Source: Larimichthys crocea
Taxonomy: Eukaryota > Chordata > Actinopteri > Sciaenidae
Length of the DNA: 64,000 nt
Reading direction: 5' to 3'
NCBI RefSeq assembly: GCF_000972845.2
Contig: NC_040011.1
Coordinates: forward strand, 23,363,062 to 23,427,061
This document shows, piece after piece, positions 11,641 to 22,679 of the stretch. How positions within the stretch are numbered: position 1 is the first letter of the stretch; each line of letters starts with the position of its first letter. The position numbers and the translations under genes are program-made. Under the pieces are notes generated by a model. That model was not told where the DNA came from and searched no databases. It saw nothing but the letters and a program-made list of their open reading frames with translations.

Positions 11641-12105
11641 TTGAATACAAACTCTTGGTCACTCAGATCACCTATAAACAAAGGTGGCTATAAGAGGGTA
11701 ATTAATAATGTACAGTTAGACCTGACAAGCCTCCAAACCCCAGAAGGACATAATTGACAGCATGCAAGCAGGGGCCTAATGTCATTTTCTATCTCCATTA
11801 GGCCATGCTTTATTGAATAATATCTCAAACCTGTACAACACTGACAATCAACTGTATGCTAGGCTAAATCAGTCATGAACTGAGTGCCACACCCACTGCT
11901 TACTTTTCTGCTTTTATTTGAAATGTTATTCAGACTGATCTGAACAAGGAGCTTTTATCTAGGTTAAATTTACTGCTAATGATATTAATGAACTTACAAA
12001 TGAATAATACATCTTTAACTCCAGTGAGTGAATCTCTTTTATTGGCTGGTAGCTAAATGTAAGTCTTGCTTTTAGCTTTAGTTAAGTGACAATTGAGACA
12101 CATTG
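11641..12105. other. Non-coding, little recognised
   Basis: AT-rich sequence with ATTGACAGCATGCAAGC near 11,752 and a TTTATTGAATAATATC stretch. No repeat family was recognised. Confidence 0.4.
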
Positions 12106-12547
12106 AAAGGTCCAGTATATAAGATTTATGGCTGTCTCCATATGGCTTCAAACCCCATAAGGAGTGTTTTATAAGCCATCAAAAATAGAACAGCCGTGTA
12201 TTTTCGGCAGAGCAAAGCGGAGAGCCGCTTCTGGGATGCTTTTGTAATGTGTCACAGTGATTTGGTTGGGTTACAAACATTGATTAGAATTGCCGTGACC
12301 AGCTCCAGCACACTTAGGACATGTTGCACCCATACCAGGTGGAATTTAGCAGTTATGTTTTTCCCATAGAGTCTGCATTATTAATCTGACATTTTTCTAC
12401 AGTAGCCCAGATTGGTCAAACTAAAAAAGTGCACAAGGTTTTTAATTGCATGCTTCACAGCCATTGTGGTTATAAAGGGTAAATTAAGGCAGCAAGTTTG
12501 TGATCAGCAACCACACTACTAGATGGCACTAAATCCTTAGATTTGAA
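12106..12547 (-). mobile_element. MITE, 'GGTCCAGTGTGTAGGATTTAG' family
   Basis: The left end AAAGGTCCAGTATATAAGATTTA and the right end ACTAGATGGCACTAAATCC are the two diverged termini of a common percomorph non-autonomous DNA transposon. The internal CTACAGTAGCCCAGA (12,397-12,411) is the reverse complement of the matching internal word in the copy at 58,502, so this copy lies in the opposite orientation. It has no coding capacity. End positions are approximate because both termini have decayed. Confidence 0.6.
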
Positions 12548-14189
12548 GTAATGCAGCTTTTTCTTTTTTCCTTTTTGCCATTTGTGACTTTTACTGATGT
12601 GATTTTAAGAAAAAAACATTTTGTTTTTCATCCATTATCCAGCTGCTTCATAAAACTGTGCTATCATGATCATACATCATACATTGACTTTACCTGGGCA
12701 GTGGCCTTTGAGTACAGCTTGTATCCTAAGATGAAGAGACGGGCCAAGCAACGTTTGCAATGACGTTAATAAAAATCTGGTGCGGGCTTTGAAAATAGTG
12801 ATGACAGGTAAAAGGTTTGATTTTTCCCCAGGGGTTTGTGTTGGGAACGCAATGTGACTGAATCATGAAGTAACATACCGTCTTTTTTTCAGGTTGTTCA
12901 GAAAACACAAAAAACTCAACCAAATATTAAATATATTGACATAGGCCATTATACTACAGAAGGTTAGAATTGCATGATCATGTTCAACTGAGGATGTAGG
13001 TGATTTTCTTAGAGGTGGCCAGCATCATGAGGAGATGATTTAGGCAAAAAAAAAATAATAATAATTTGTCAAAAATGACATAGGCCATTATTTTAGGAAG
13101 GTGACGATACAGAATGCAGAGGTTAAAAAAAGGGACTGCTTCCTTTCTCTTGCCTAAATTAATATAACTGTACCACACCACACAATTGTTCAGTTTCCTT
13201 TGTTCATTTAAGAACAGTATAAAGCAGAATTACATTTAAAAAAACAACAAGCCTCTGTACTCTGCCACCTAAAATCAGTATGCTTAATATTACAGTGTTG
13301 TTTAAGGCACAACTCAAGCCTGAAGAGATGAAGACAACTTTACCACAGGTCACGCGCAACTGGTCTCTGGCTGTGGGCGCAGTACACAGGTATGGTATGG
13401 CAAGCGTGTGATAGAAACATGAGCCTGAACCGTAAACGTGCCATGAAGGCTGGGGAATGTGAGACCGGGTGCTGGGCTGAGCTGGATTGAGTTTTCAGTC
13501 AGAGGGTGCATTCATGGATCCTGTCCAGTTGATGATAAATGGCAGTTGAACACAACTAAAATATGATGGTTATTTGTCTTCTCTGTGTATTTTTTTGTCC
13601 ACCACCAGTTCTTCTTTATCTGAGAAGTCATTTTGTTTCACTTACAGGATAACATTGAAGTCAATATACAGTATAGAATACTTTTACACATCACACAATA
13701 TGTATTTTAAACAATTATCCACGCTGGATGTTCATACCTTAGTTCAAACTTAAGACTGTGTGGTGATTATGTTAAATGTTGAAACAGAAATTTATAGATT
13801 TAGAGCTGGCAAAGACAATATATAAAGTTCATTTCTTTGTCTCTGTGCCAAATTAAATGTAGTTTGACATATTAGTAATATTCCATGCATGCAACATTTA
13901 TTTACGGTTATATAGGGATCAGTATGTTTGACTTTTCAAAATAACAAAAAGATGTTGGGGACAAGAAGTTAACTTAGCCTCTGTCAACTCACAATTTACA
14001 GTAATAGTCTTTTCTTAGACCTCTAAACTGTTCTGGTCTTTGAGACTTAGAGAAATACCAGAAGTGATGCCAACATCAAACAAGTGAAGTGGACAAAACT
14101 GAAGCCTGGAGCTGCGAACACAATGTAGTCTTCACACTGGCAGGTTGTTTGTTTACATGTGGCCTGAGATAATTAGCCCAGAAGTAATG
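12548..14189. other. Non-coding, nothing recognised
   Basis: AT-rich sequence with A-runs at 13,046 and 13,125. Frames under 70 codons on both strands. A short complex piece at 13,330-13,520 (CTGGGCTGAGCTGGATTGAG) may be part of a regulatory element. No gene or repeat is supported. Confidence 0.45.
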
Positions 14190-14420
14190 ACTGCTCTCTG
14201 ATGACAGCCGCTGAAACCTGATCGCCCTGTGTGACATGCTCTCCCCGTCACTCTCCCCTGCCCAACAACTGCAGCTGGGTTATTTTTTGCCACGGCTGCT
14301 AGTGGGGCTAGCCTGGCGCCAACCCCTGGGACCTAGTGAGCTAGGGGGGCTGACAGGGCCAATGCTGCCATTCGCCCCTTAACCTCCCACGCCCTGTCGA
14401 TGCCAAACAGCACCCGTAAG
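14190..14420. promoter_or_regulatory. GC-richer enhancer-like block
   Basis: A GC-rich island with CTAG/GCTAGC words: GCTGCTAGTGGGGCTAGCC, then CCTAGTGAGCTAGG, which is a CCTAG/CTAGG inverted pair with a 4-base loop. It stands out sharply from the AT-rich flanks. No open frame fits. Role unknown. Confidence 0.3.
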
Positions 14421-14999
14421 GGTAAGCAAAGCATAGAACTTGAACTGATTTCAAAGTTGGATGGCCTTGACATGTTACTGTAGAGACTTTCGGCCACTAC
14501 TGGATATTGATTTAACTTCTATCAAAAACTATAATATTTGTATTATTTAAGGTTATTTTTTTACTTGTGATTTACCTTTGTTTTCCTGCAATACATGCAG
14601 GCCTTAATGATGTCCTAATCTATGTTTGTGCAATATGATTAGTAAAAGTGTTGCAAGCCAAAAACTCATTGACCAAACAAGTTGAAATGAAAGGAAATAT
14701 GGTCAAGACTGCTACAACTCAACAAATGCAACATTTCTCAACCTCAGAGAGCATCTTTAGACATGCAAATATGTTGTTATTAATATTTCACCATACACCA
14801 TCATACAAATTGAGCTACTGTATATTCTGTTCTTATCTTTGTAGGACTTGCTATGGCTATGGGACTTTGTTAAATGTTTTTGACTTGCCTTCTTGGGATG
14901 ACTTGGACTTTCCTACAATGTCCTTGACTACATGTCAAAGAATCTTTATTGCAATGACAAAGCAATATGAAAGGACCTTTTAGCGGTACTCAAATTATC
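14421..14999. other. Non-coding, nothing recognised
   Basis: AT-rich. A 111-codon frame at 14,648-14,983 (plus) contains no domain I recognise and has the composition of its flanks. An octamer ATGCAAAT is at 14,763. Confidence 0.45.
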
Positions 15000-15300
15000 T
15001 ATCACGTTCCAGAGGGCAGAGGCCACCCACTGGGACACAGCTTAACGAATGCCACGTGGCTTGATCTTCCTCAAATCTAAAGCAAACAGCACAACATGGC
15101 AGCCATGCCACCCTAGTGCACTGCAGCTTTAGAGGGAAAACAATGACTTTCCCTGAGCAGCTATCAAAGCTTTGCTGCCAGCCAAGTGCAAAGGCCTTAC
15201 AATCCACTCTACTTGTAGAGGGTGAGGAACCTGGCCAGCTTCCAAGCACTGTTTCAGTCAACACCCAATGGACACATTTCAAGATCCTGCAAAATTTGGT
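15000..15300. promoter_or_regulatory. Enhancer-like block
   Basis: Complex sequence with a TCF/LEF-type ATCAAAG within a CAAAGCTTTG palindrome (15,165-15,174), and the words AACATGGCAGCCATGCC and GCCACGTGGC (E-box/G-box CACGTG near 15,053). Overlapping opposite-strand frames (65 and 95 codons) argue against real coding. Regulatory role is inferred. Confidence 0.35.
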
Positions 15301-16059
15301 CTGTCCTTTTTAAGACCTTTAACTGCTCAGATTAAAGCTTCTCAACAAATTTGAAACTTTGTTTGAAACTTGCACCGTAATCTAAATTTAGAAGCCATTA
15401 CACAAGTTTAGATGACTCAGACTACAAGGAATGGCATTGCTCAAGCAGCTAAAAGACAGCATGCCACAGACATACGTCTTCCTTTTGAAGATGATCCCAT
15501 GTCTCCGGTTGTCAGTTGTTTTTTGGTTCCCTGAAAATATGCTCTTTAAAGAAGCTAAGGAGGAGCTACAAAAAGACATGTGAATCATGTTTCTAATGGT
15601 GAAACAAGAAACGGCCCATACTCCAGTTGTCTTTCAGGATTGTTTATTGAGTTTGTCATAGTATTGTGTATTTTGAGACATGGAAAAGTGTGATTCACTT
15701 TCACACTGTTCATAACTCTTTTTTGGACATGAAAGGAAGACATATATATGTTGGATATAAATATTTTTCATTCTTTTTTTTGTGGTTGGTGTTCTTTCAG
15801 TTTAGTTTTGGGTGCATGTGAACCTCTCTAAAATGTCTCAATTGGTTATTAAATAGTTGGTCAGTTTTATGTTTGAGGTTCAAATATAAAATTCACTCCC
15901 GGTGATTTATATTGTATAAATCTCATAAACTTGATCACTCCAAGTCGTAATCTACAGTAGAAACTGACATGAGGATAGTGATGTCCAACACATATCTCTT
16001 TTCCTCTCAAAGGTTTAGAGGTTACATCCTTGCTCTTGAAAGGCAGACACTAACATTTA
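15301..16059. other. Non-coding, nothing recognised
   Basis: AT-rich, with a T-rich stretch 15,715-15,800. No repeat or gene recognised. Confidence 0.5.
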
Positions 16060-16740
16060 AAAGGCCTAAAGGACTGAGAGGTTGCCACTTGTGACCTCCA
16101 AATGGTATTCATTCCTTGTCGGTCTTGTGTGTGAAACATTTCTGTTGACACCCTGCAATGCGGCGTTGATGAGTTAATCTAGCAGCTGAGTGTGTCCTTT
16201 AACTACACCCAACCCCCTGTAGATTTTCAGAAGAAAACACCCCTTATCTCCACGGGAGAGGGGGAAAATAAGGGCCCCGATGGCCATAAATTCACAGGAT
16301 CCAAGTGACAGAACGTGGCCTCTTTTGTGTACGGAATGCCCTATCACTGACTGACTGCACTGCAACCTTACTCGACAGTTGGAGTTGTCCCTAGTCTTAA
16401 TCAGGTATCCAGTTTAACCGAGGACTTTGGGAATCCTGTGTTGGAGCGGTCTATTAAAGGACCACAATCCTCCTCGTGTTGAGCAAGACTGCAAAGACAA
16501 GTGAAGGTCATTACAAAAATATCGTGCTTTGTCCTCTCACTTAGCTCTCATTGAAATTGAGTTTGGACAAGGTTTTATGGAATTTGTAACTGGTATTGCC
16601 CCGTCACTCTTCAACCCTAGCCCCTCAGCCTGCAAGTCCCAATGGAGACGACAGGACTGGGCAGCATTACTGCTGGATATTACTTTAACCATCCTGGATG
16701 TGGTCCAGGGTTGTCTGAGATCAGGACAACAAAAATAGGC
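16060..16740. promoter_or_regulatory. Two adjacent enhancer-like blocks
   Basis: The 16,140-16,375 piece holds GATGAGTTAATCTAGCAGCTG and CGATGGCCATAAATTCAC (in parts). The 16,480-16,700 piece holds GAAGGTCATTAC and GTTTTATGGAATTTG. Both are compositionally complex and lack convincing frames. Conservation is untested. Confidence 0.35.
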
Positions 16741-17519
16741 TTAGAGTATGCTCAGCCCTGAGTATGAAATCCACACTAAGGCTCACTGCCTTATTGTATG
16801 TGCAGGCCGCTCTGCAGATATCACTTACTTCTCAGAACCATCTTGTAACCTGGGCTTATTAGACAGCCTTAATAAGAACATATGACAGCTGAGGCAAGTT
16901 CTTTTTGAACCATACCGATGTAGGTTTTAACATAGTAATGAGGAGGTTGCTTTGACATCATAGATTGCATTTTTGAAAATGTTTCCACTGGCAGAAGTAC
17001 TGTTGCCAGAATAAGTTTTTATAGAATTCCTCCTTGGTCAGAATAAACATATAATAATGGTGCAACACAGCACAGCACAACTTTATTTAGCAAATTCTAA
17101 CACCAACACACCAGGTCTCGAGTCTTAACACAGGTATGTTGGTTGCATCTCTTCTCTCATTGGTGTGGGCAAAGACCCAGAACTTTTCTAATAGCTTCTA
17201 CTCTTGGCAATTCAGGGATTTAAATAACTAATTTGATTAAAAAGTCAGATTAAAACATTGTCAGAGCTGCATGAGAAAATTGTAGTCAGGATACAGTAAA
17301 AGTCTGCTCCAATGACTGCATGCAAGTTAGTTTTTCACTGTGGGAAAGTCTGGCTCATCCTCAGCAGGGGTCCTGCTCAGAAGGGAGGGGGAGTTTGCAT
17401 GCAAGCTAGATCTGAAGGTGGTAATGATCAGTGTATTCTTTCACACTGACAGCTCCTCTGACATTTTGGAATTTATCTCTTGCAGCACATTTCCACGGGC
17501 TTAAGACAAGCACCCTGGT
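16741..17519. other. Non-coding, little recognised
   Basis: Mixed AT-rich sequence. 17,330-17,460 is slightly more complex (GTTTGCATGCAAGC palindrome near 17,394-17,407). No gene or repeat is supported. Confidence 0.4.
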
Positions 17520-18010
17520 TGCCTCACGGGTATATCTCACTTACTGTATGGGCAGAAACAGCTGTAAATAGAGACCCGAGTGGGAGACGAACAGGGAATT
17601 TGTTTATGCTTTGACACATCACAACTAAAAAAAATATGCATCATCTTCCAGAGGTCGTCTGCAAGTGCCACCATTTTTTCTTTACAGGGAAATTGATTTG
17701 TTTATGTCGTGCTACACTTGTAGTAAACTCTTGAAGCCTGCTGGGTTTCTCACTGACAGTTTGACATCTACGTGGCAAAGGTGAACGACAAGTGCGGGGC
17801 TATCAACAGCCTTAGCTTATTAGACTGCTGCTTTGACACTAGATCCTGAAGGCTTATTATGAGGGATGAGTAACGTGTGCCAAAATAAATCAATCCAGCT
17901 CTCGTCTAATGAAGCTCAGCATGATGTCTTGAAATGCAAATTAGGTGGACCATGAAAAATGAAAGAAATACATAAATGCAAATGAAGAGATAATTAGCAA
18001 CATGTTTTTT
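17520..18010. promoter_or_regulatory. Enhancer-like block with paired POU octamers
   Basis: Complex sequence ending in two perfect POU octamers, ATGCAAAT at 17,934-17,941 and 17,976-17,983, 42 bp apart start to start. They are followed by homeodomain cores (ATAATTAGC). Upstream lies AAATAAATCAATCC. Paired octamers with TAAT cores are typical of POU3/homeodomain enhancers; the assignment is inference. Confidence 0.45.
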
Positions 18011-19389
18011 GGATTGGCGTTCTAGTAAATTCACATAATTTTAGATTGAACAGTCATTGTTCAATACCCCTCATGGAAAATTAATAGCAAATACCAAACC
18101 CTTAACTTGACTTAACAACGTTTTCAATGCTTAAATTCAAAAAGCTGACAGCAAATATTAGTGGTGATAAGTAAATAGATCATGTATTGTTGTATAATCT
18201 CTTTTTTTTTGTTTGGAATAGGAGTTCATCCAAATACATCGTTGCAACCTGTCAAAGATGAAATCAATTTATTGGAAACCATGTAACATGTAACATGTGT
18301 TAGTCGTCAGTAATAAGTTACTTAATGCATGTTCTGTTTTGGCACACAGTAAAGCATTTCTGTGTACTTCAGGTGCCCCAAGGAATAATGGACAAATGCC
18401 AGAAAGTAAAGACCATTTATTTCTGCTACAGCCCAGTTGCTCTTGTCTTTAACCCACAGACACTTAAGCCACAACTTGAGCCCATTTGTTATCTGTTGCC
18501 TCGGCACAAGTTATTTAGCCTGTCAGCAGAATGATAAACTCTCCCCTGCCATGGGTGTCACTTCGACAGCTAGCTCTCGCATTAGCCAATAAACCTATAA
18601 GGTGGACAGGAATCCAGAGTTTCAGCTCCAAAATAAGACATCAACCGCTCTGAAAAGTGACAGCTGCTCTTACAGAACGATCAATACCACAAAATGAAAA
18701 CAAATGGTGGTACCTTTTCAGGACTACACCGAAGAGTTTTATAGACTAGATCTGTCCTAATTGAGAAATAGTGGCTTGTAAAATTTCTCATCATGTGTGT
18801 GCTGTACAGAGTAGTAGACCTCTTCAAATATTTTTAGAACTTCTTTGGATTAGAGCTGAATGGCTGTGTTCTGGGTATTGTATACAGAAAGACTTTGTGC
18901 CTGGTACCGCCATTAATCACACTTAAGTTGACATTATAGTGCTTCTTTATTGGAGGTTAGAGTTGGACGTGGGGTTGGGGCAAGGTCAAAGTGAGGTTCA
19001 TTTCTGTGAATTTGTTGCAGCTCTTCCAAACCTGTTTTTGAAACCCTCTCTATTAAAACAGACCATTCACTAACCCTAACCAAAAATATGTTTGCCCCCA
19101 TAGCAACTGATATCTGATTGGAACTTCCTTTACTAAAACAAAACATGGCTTCGGCTTTCCCTTGATAGTCAGCTTCTTAACCATAGGGTCATAACTCTTT
19201 TGTGTTGCTTGTGTAATGTCAAAGGTATTTTAATCACCATGTCTTTGCCAAAAAGGGATTAACAAATTTAAAAAAAACAAAGAAACAACAACAACTGGAT
19301 TTTGTTCTTGTTACAAACAGAATACAAAAAAAACTAACTTGCGTTTTGATTTGTACCAATTAGAACATTATTAATGGAAACTTACCATG
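18011..19389. other. Non-coding, little recognised
   Basis: AT-rich, with frames under 70 codons that overlap on opposite strands (18,322-18,534). A telomere-like CTAACCCTAACC at 19,070 is only two units. No repeat family identified. Confidence 0.45.
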
Positions 19390-19479
19390 TAAGATAATTA
19401 TCTTAGTTTGTTTAAGTAAGTATATTTAGAGTAAATATAAATGCTATGTAAAAACATGTCTACTTAACATGTTAAGTAG
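19390..19479. repeat. Two close perfect palindromes
   Basis: A 16-bp perfect palindrome TAAGATAATTATCTTA (19,390-19,405) and a 20-bp perfect palindrome CTACTTAACATGTTAAGTAG (19,460-19,479) lie 54 bases apart in AT-rich sequence. They could extrude as cruciforms, bind homodimeric factors, or be the relict termini of a small inverted-repeat element. Confidence 0.85.
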
Positions 19480-19499
19480 CCGTGTGTTTATTTTTCTGC

Positions 19500-19800
19500 A
19501 TGCTGCCGCAGTCAGTAAAGTCCCTAATCACATGACCATGATGAGGTCATCAATGGCCTTGTCACTCCACCCCGTAAAACCATAATGGGATTTTTTTGAC
19601 AGTGGCCAACTGCTTGGAATTCCCTCTCTTTCATTGCCCTGCCCTGACGAGGTGATTTTTGGGATCCAGGCTCCATGTTATTAGCCCCGGGGAGTAAGTG
19701 GTGCGTTACTCTTCATGCTAGCTGAGTGTGGAAATTGCCACCTCTGATTGATTAGCTTCCTGTCACCAAGAGGTTATGAATGAAGTGCCCCTTTTTCAAC
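19500..19800. promoter_or_regulatory. Enhancer-like block with PBX-HOX site
   Basis: Complex sequence with ATGAGGTCATCAATGG, ACCATAATGGG and a PBX-HOX composite TGATTGATTAG (19,745-19,755). Several GGATCC and CCCCGGGG-type words break the AT-rich background. No coding signal. Likely regulatory by motif content. Confidence 0.4.
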
Positions 19801-20094
19801 CTACTCAGGAGATCCTCACGTGCACGAGACTGAAGAAATTCCATTGCCGTGCTTAAGCCTTCTAGCCTTCCAGCAAGTGATAGCAAGAACGGGTATCCTG
19901 AGGAAGAAATCATTACTGACAAATAATCTACCCTTCCTGTGTGTTCAACCTCTCTGTTTTCTTTTAAGTCTGATCTCAAGGGAACTTATTTGCATTGAAA
20001 AATAAATGTCCTTTATGTTGTTTATATGAAAACTGCAGGTCTTTGGTAGTACAAATGAACTTGGCACTAATGAATTGTACCTACCTAAAAAAAG

Positions 20095-20245
20095 AAGACA
20101 GAAAAATCTGTGTTAACACTTTTTATGAAACAAGTTCATAATGCTCCATGACTACCCTCATAAACAGACATAATGCTTTATGGTGCACTATATCAACAGT
20201 CATAAAACATTATAGATGTGCATTATAATGATTTATAACTTTAAG
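20095..20245. mobile_element. MITE fragment, GTTAACACTTT/CATAATG type
   Basis: GTTAACACTTTTTATGAAAC followed by alternating CATAATG, CATAAAC and ATTATAATGATTTATAA words matches my memory of an abundant fish MITE built from degenerate CATTATAA repeats. Ends are uncertain. Confidence 0.5.
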
Positions 20246-21178
20246 CATCTGAAGATCTGATTTTGTCCTCCTTCCTGTAAAATGAGTAAAATGGCATTTT
20301 CACCTTTTCCCACTCACCCCTTGTTATATGATGATAAAATAACCGATATGTATTTATTCGAAAATTCCCTGCATAATTGTAAAACAAGTCAGTATTTAAG
20401 AGTACCAACATTACATGTGGTGTGGAAGAGGTTACCTAATAAACTTTGAGGAACAGCTCATGGCACTGCCAAGTTCAGCTGTTACTTTACTGAAAAATGT
20501 ACAGAATGCCCTCAGTGTTCCTTAAGGCACTTTGAATAAATGTGTCCATCAGAGATTCCTCAGACTCTGAGGAATAGTTAAGCTTACACATGTGGAAAAG
20601 TGTTGGACTGTGCTGTCTCTGCTTGGCAAGATGTGACAGTCCTGCTCTGTACATTTGTCGTGACCCCAATTTTGGCTGCTGCTTTCCTTTCCATGCATCC
20701 TCTGCTGCTGCTGCTGCTCTCTCCAGCTGGCAGCCGGGCTGGGACAGACACCAAGCTGAGGTCTGACCCCTGCTGACAGAAACGAGGTTTGTATTTAAGA
20801 CCTGTTGCTGGGGTATTGCCTTTAACATTTGCTTCTGGTATAACTCCAGCCAGTTAGATGCAGTTTGCCTGATCCGGCATGAAGTGCTAAATTGGTTATT
20901 GCTTTAGAAAATGTTGCTATGAGGGGAGGGATTACAAAAATGTTTCTGCTGGACATGTCACAACTGTGAGCATGTGTGACTGTGTGTGTGGGCTAAGTTT
21001 CTCACCCGACTTGGGTATCCAAGTTTGTATAATTTTACATGTACGTTTTTGTGCGCACACAAGTATACATTTGTGTTTGTGAACAAGCATGCATTTGTAT
21101 GTGAGTGTTGTTTTTGAAGCCTGTTGCCATGGTATCAAACAGTTAGAGGAGTCTTTGCTGACTGACCAGCCACCTGCT
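20246..21178. other. Non-coding with simple repeats
   Basis: A (CTG)n run of five units sits at 20,703-20,718. TG-rich degenerate sequence spans 20,968-21,110. An X-box-like word GTTGCCATGGTATC (RFX half-site plus degenerate half) lies at 21,123-21,136. A 113-codon minus frame across 20,487-20,828 includes the CTG run as poly-Ala and is not convincing. Confidence 0.45.
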
Positions 21179-21295
21179 GGAGAGAGAAACCCCACAGAGA
21201 GACTGAGAGGAGGGGAGGAAACAAGGGCGAGGAAAAAAACAAGAGGACAGAGGAAAAGGAGAGAGAAGAGGATGCAGAGAAAAGAGACAAAATAG
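21179..21295 (+). repeat. Long purine-rich tract
   Basis: About 117 bases with roughly nine purines in ten on the plus strand (GAGAGG, GGAAAA, AGAGAG words). Such homopurine stretches can form H-DNA and are common in vertebrate introns and deserts. The 68-codon Arg/Lys/Glu frame through it is an artefact of composition. Confidence 0.8.
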
Positions 21296-21831
21296 TAAAA
21301 GAGTTCCCATCCACGAGTTCAGCAACACATCTCCTTTTTTGTTCTACATAGTCCAATGTCAATATCACACTCTGACAGCAGGCAGGTAGAATGCCGTAAA
21401 GTAGTGAGCGGACCGACTCACGTTTTTTGCTCCATTTCTACGTGCAGCCAGCCAATGATTTGCAGTGTGATGTGCACACCAAGTGCTGAATATTATTTGG
21501 CTTTTTACGCTCTGTCCCAGCCAAACACAGCAAGTGTTGTTATTAATTGTAAGAGCTAAGGCTACTAGCATTCTTCTAATCATGAATCACAGACCTGTGT
21601 TTGGAATAGACGTCTTCTACTTATCTCAGTCTTAAAAGATTATGAAAATTCACAAGTGTAATCTTAACTTGTAAAAATATAATGGCAGGAATGAGATAGC
21701 AGTGCACTTAAAATCCTCAAAGCTGGAAGGTATTTTTTAGAGTGTAGATGAGAAATTCAGTAAATACTTGCACCAGTATCATATTGAGACTAAGTAGCTG
21801 ACTATTCGTACTTCAGTGCAACTTTTAGGTA
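21296..21831. other. Non-coding, nothing recognised
   Basis: Mixed sequence with overlapping opposite-strand frames of 67-77 codons. No repeat recognised up to the transposon end at 21,832. Confidence 0.45.
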
Positions 21832-22073
21832 CAGTCATCCCTCGCTATATCGCGGTTCACTTTTTGGCTAAGGGAGAACCGCACGTGTGTTCTGCGTCCT
21901 GATTAAATAAGGGAGTACTGTACAAAATGCGTGTAAAAAGGTGTAGAAAAGTGTGTGGTTAGGGGTTTTACGGCCTTAAAACATGTATAATAATTGTAAA
22001 ACTTACTTCGCGGATTTCGTTTATTGCGGGTTATTTTTATAACGTATCCCCCGCGATAAACGAGGGACCACTG
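21832..22073. mobile_element. pogo/Tigger-type MITE, apparently full length
   Basis: A 242-bp element bounded by TA target-site duplications (21,830-21,831 and 22,074-22,075). It has inverted ends beginning CAGTCATCCCTCGCTATATCG on the left and, on the reverse strand of the right end, CAGTGGTCCCTCGTTTATCG. The CAGT...TCCCTCG...TCGCGG terminus with TA duplication is that of the pogo/Tigger branch of Tc1-mariner. A second pair of GCGG words (22,010-22,030) sits just inside the right end. No transposase frame is present, so it was mobilised in trans. Confidence 0.8.
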
Positions 22074-22079
22074 TACCTA

Positions 22080-22525
22080 CTTTCAAATAAGGATAACTTA
22101 TTTAGCCTAACATAAACCTCTTAATTAACCTCAGCAGTAATCTGGACACATCATAACCATGGAGCTACATTAGACCTCTTTGCATTGCTCATACAACATG
22201 TTGGCTGACAAATTTGGATGTATCATGAGTTCATAAATACATGCAACATGAATGTATGTTCACTATTCACTCTTGTTATGTCTGTGTTTTGGTCTCCACC
22301 AACTCGACCAACAATTATTAGCTCCTTGGAAGAAAATAATATTTTCACCAGAAATTGTTTGTATACCATTGGTGCTAAATAGCATACACTCCAGTTGTCT
22401 GTGTTTGTTTACTTGAAATGGAATTTATTGTACAATCTTTTCTTCAAGTGTCATCACTGGGTGAATTTTTAAATTTTACAATCCTTTGGTTCATAAATAC
22501 CCACCAAACTAATGACATTCCCACC
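22080..22525. other. Non-coding, nothing recognised
   Basis: AT-rich sequence between two repeats. It may in part be the diverged leading portion of the element that follows, but I cannot align it. Confidence 0.4.
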
Positions 22526-22529
22526 ACTC

Positions 22530-22675
22530 TCACTTGTGCTGAATGGCAAATGTTAGCGTGTAAGCTTGCCTATTATGGTGAAACATGCTTAGGATCAGTG
22601 TGTTAGCATTAGCATTTAGCTCACACCCTCAAAGAGCTACTTGCATGGCTGTAGACTTGTATTCTTCTTCTTGGT
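22530..22675 (+). repeat. Fish dispersed repeat (GTTAGCATTTAGCTC type)
   Basis: The words GTTAGCATTAGCATTTAGCTC, CTCAAAGAGCTACTTGCATGG and GCTGTAGACT follow in the order found in an abundant percomorph repeat that I recall (gttagca-tttagctca ... gagct-ctagcatggctgtagact). Divergence is high, so the insertion is old. Class is uncertain (LINE/SINE-related). Start is approximate. Confidence 0.6.
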
Positions 22676-22679
22676 TGAT

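Noticed and set aside
19070..19081. Telomere-like CTAACCCTAACC
   Set aside because: Only two units; expected by chance.
20487..20828. 113-codon minus frame with an Ala run
   Set aside because: The Ala run is the (CTG)n microsatellite and the rest has no known domain.
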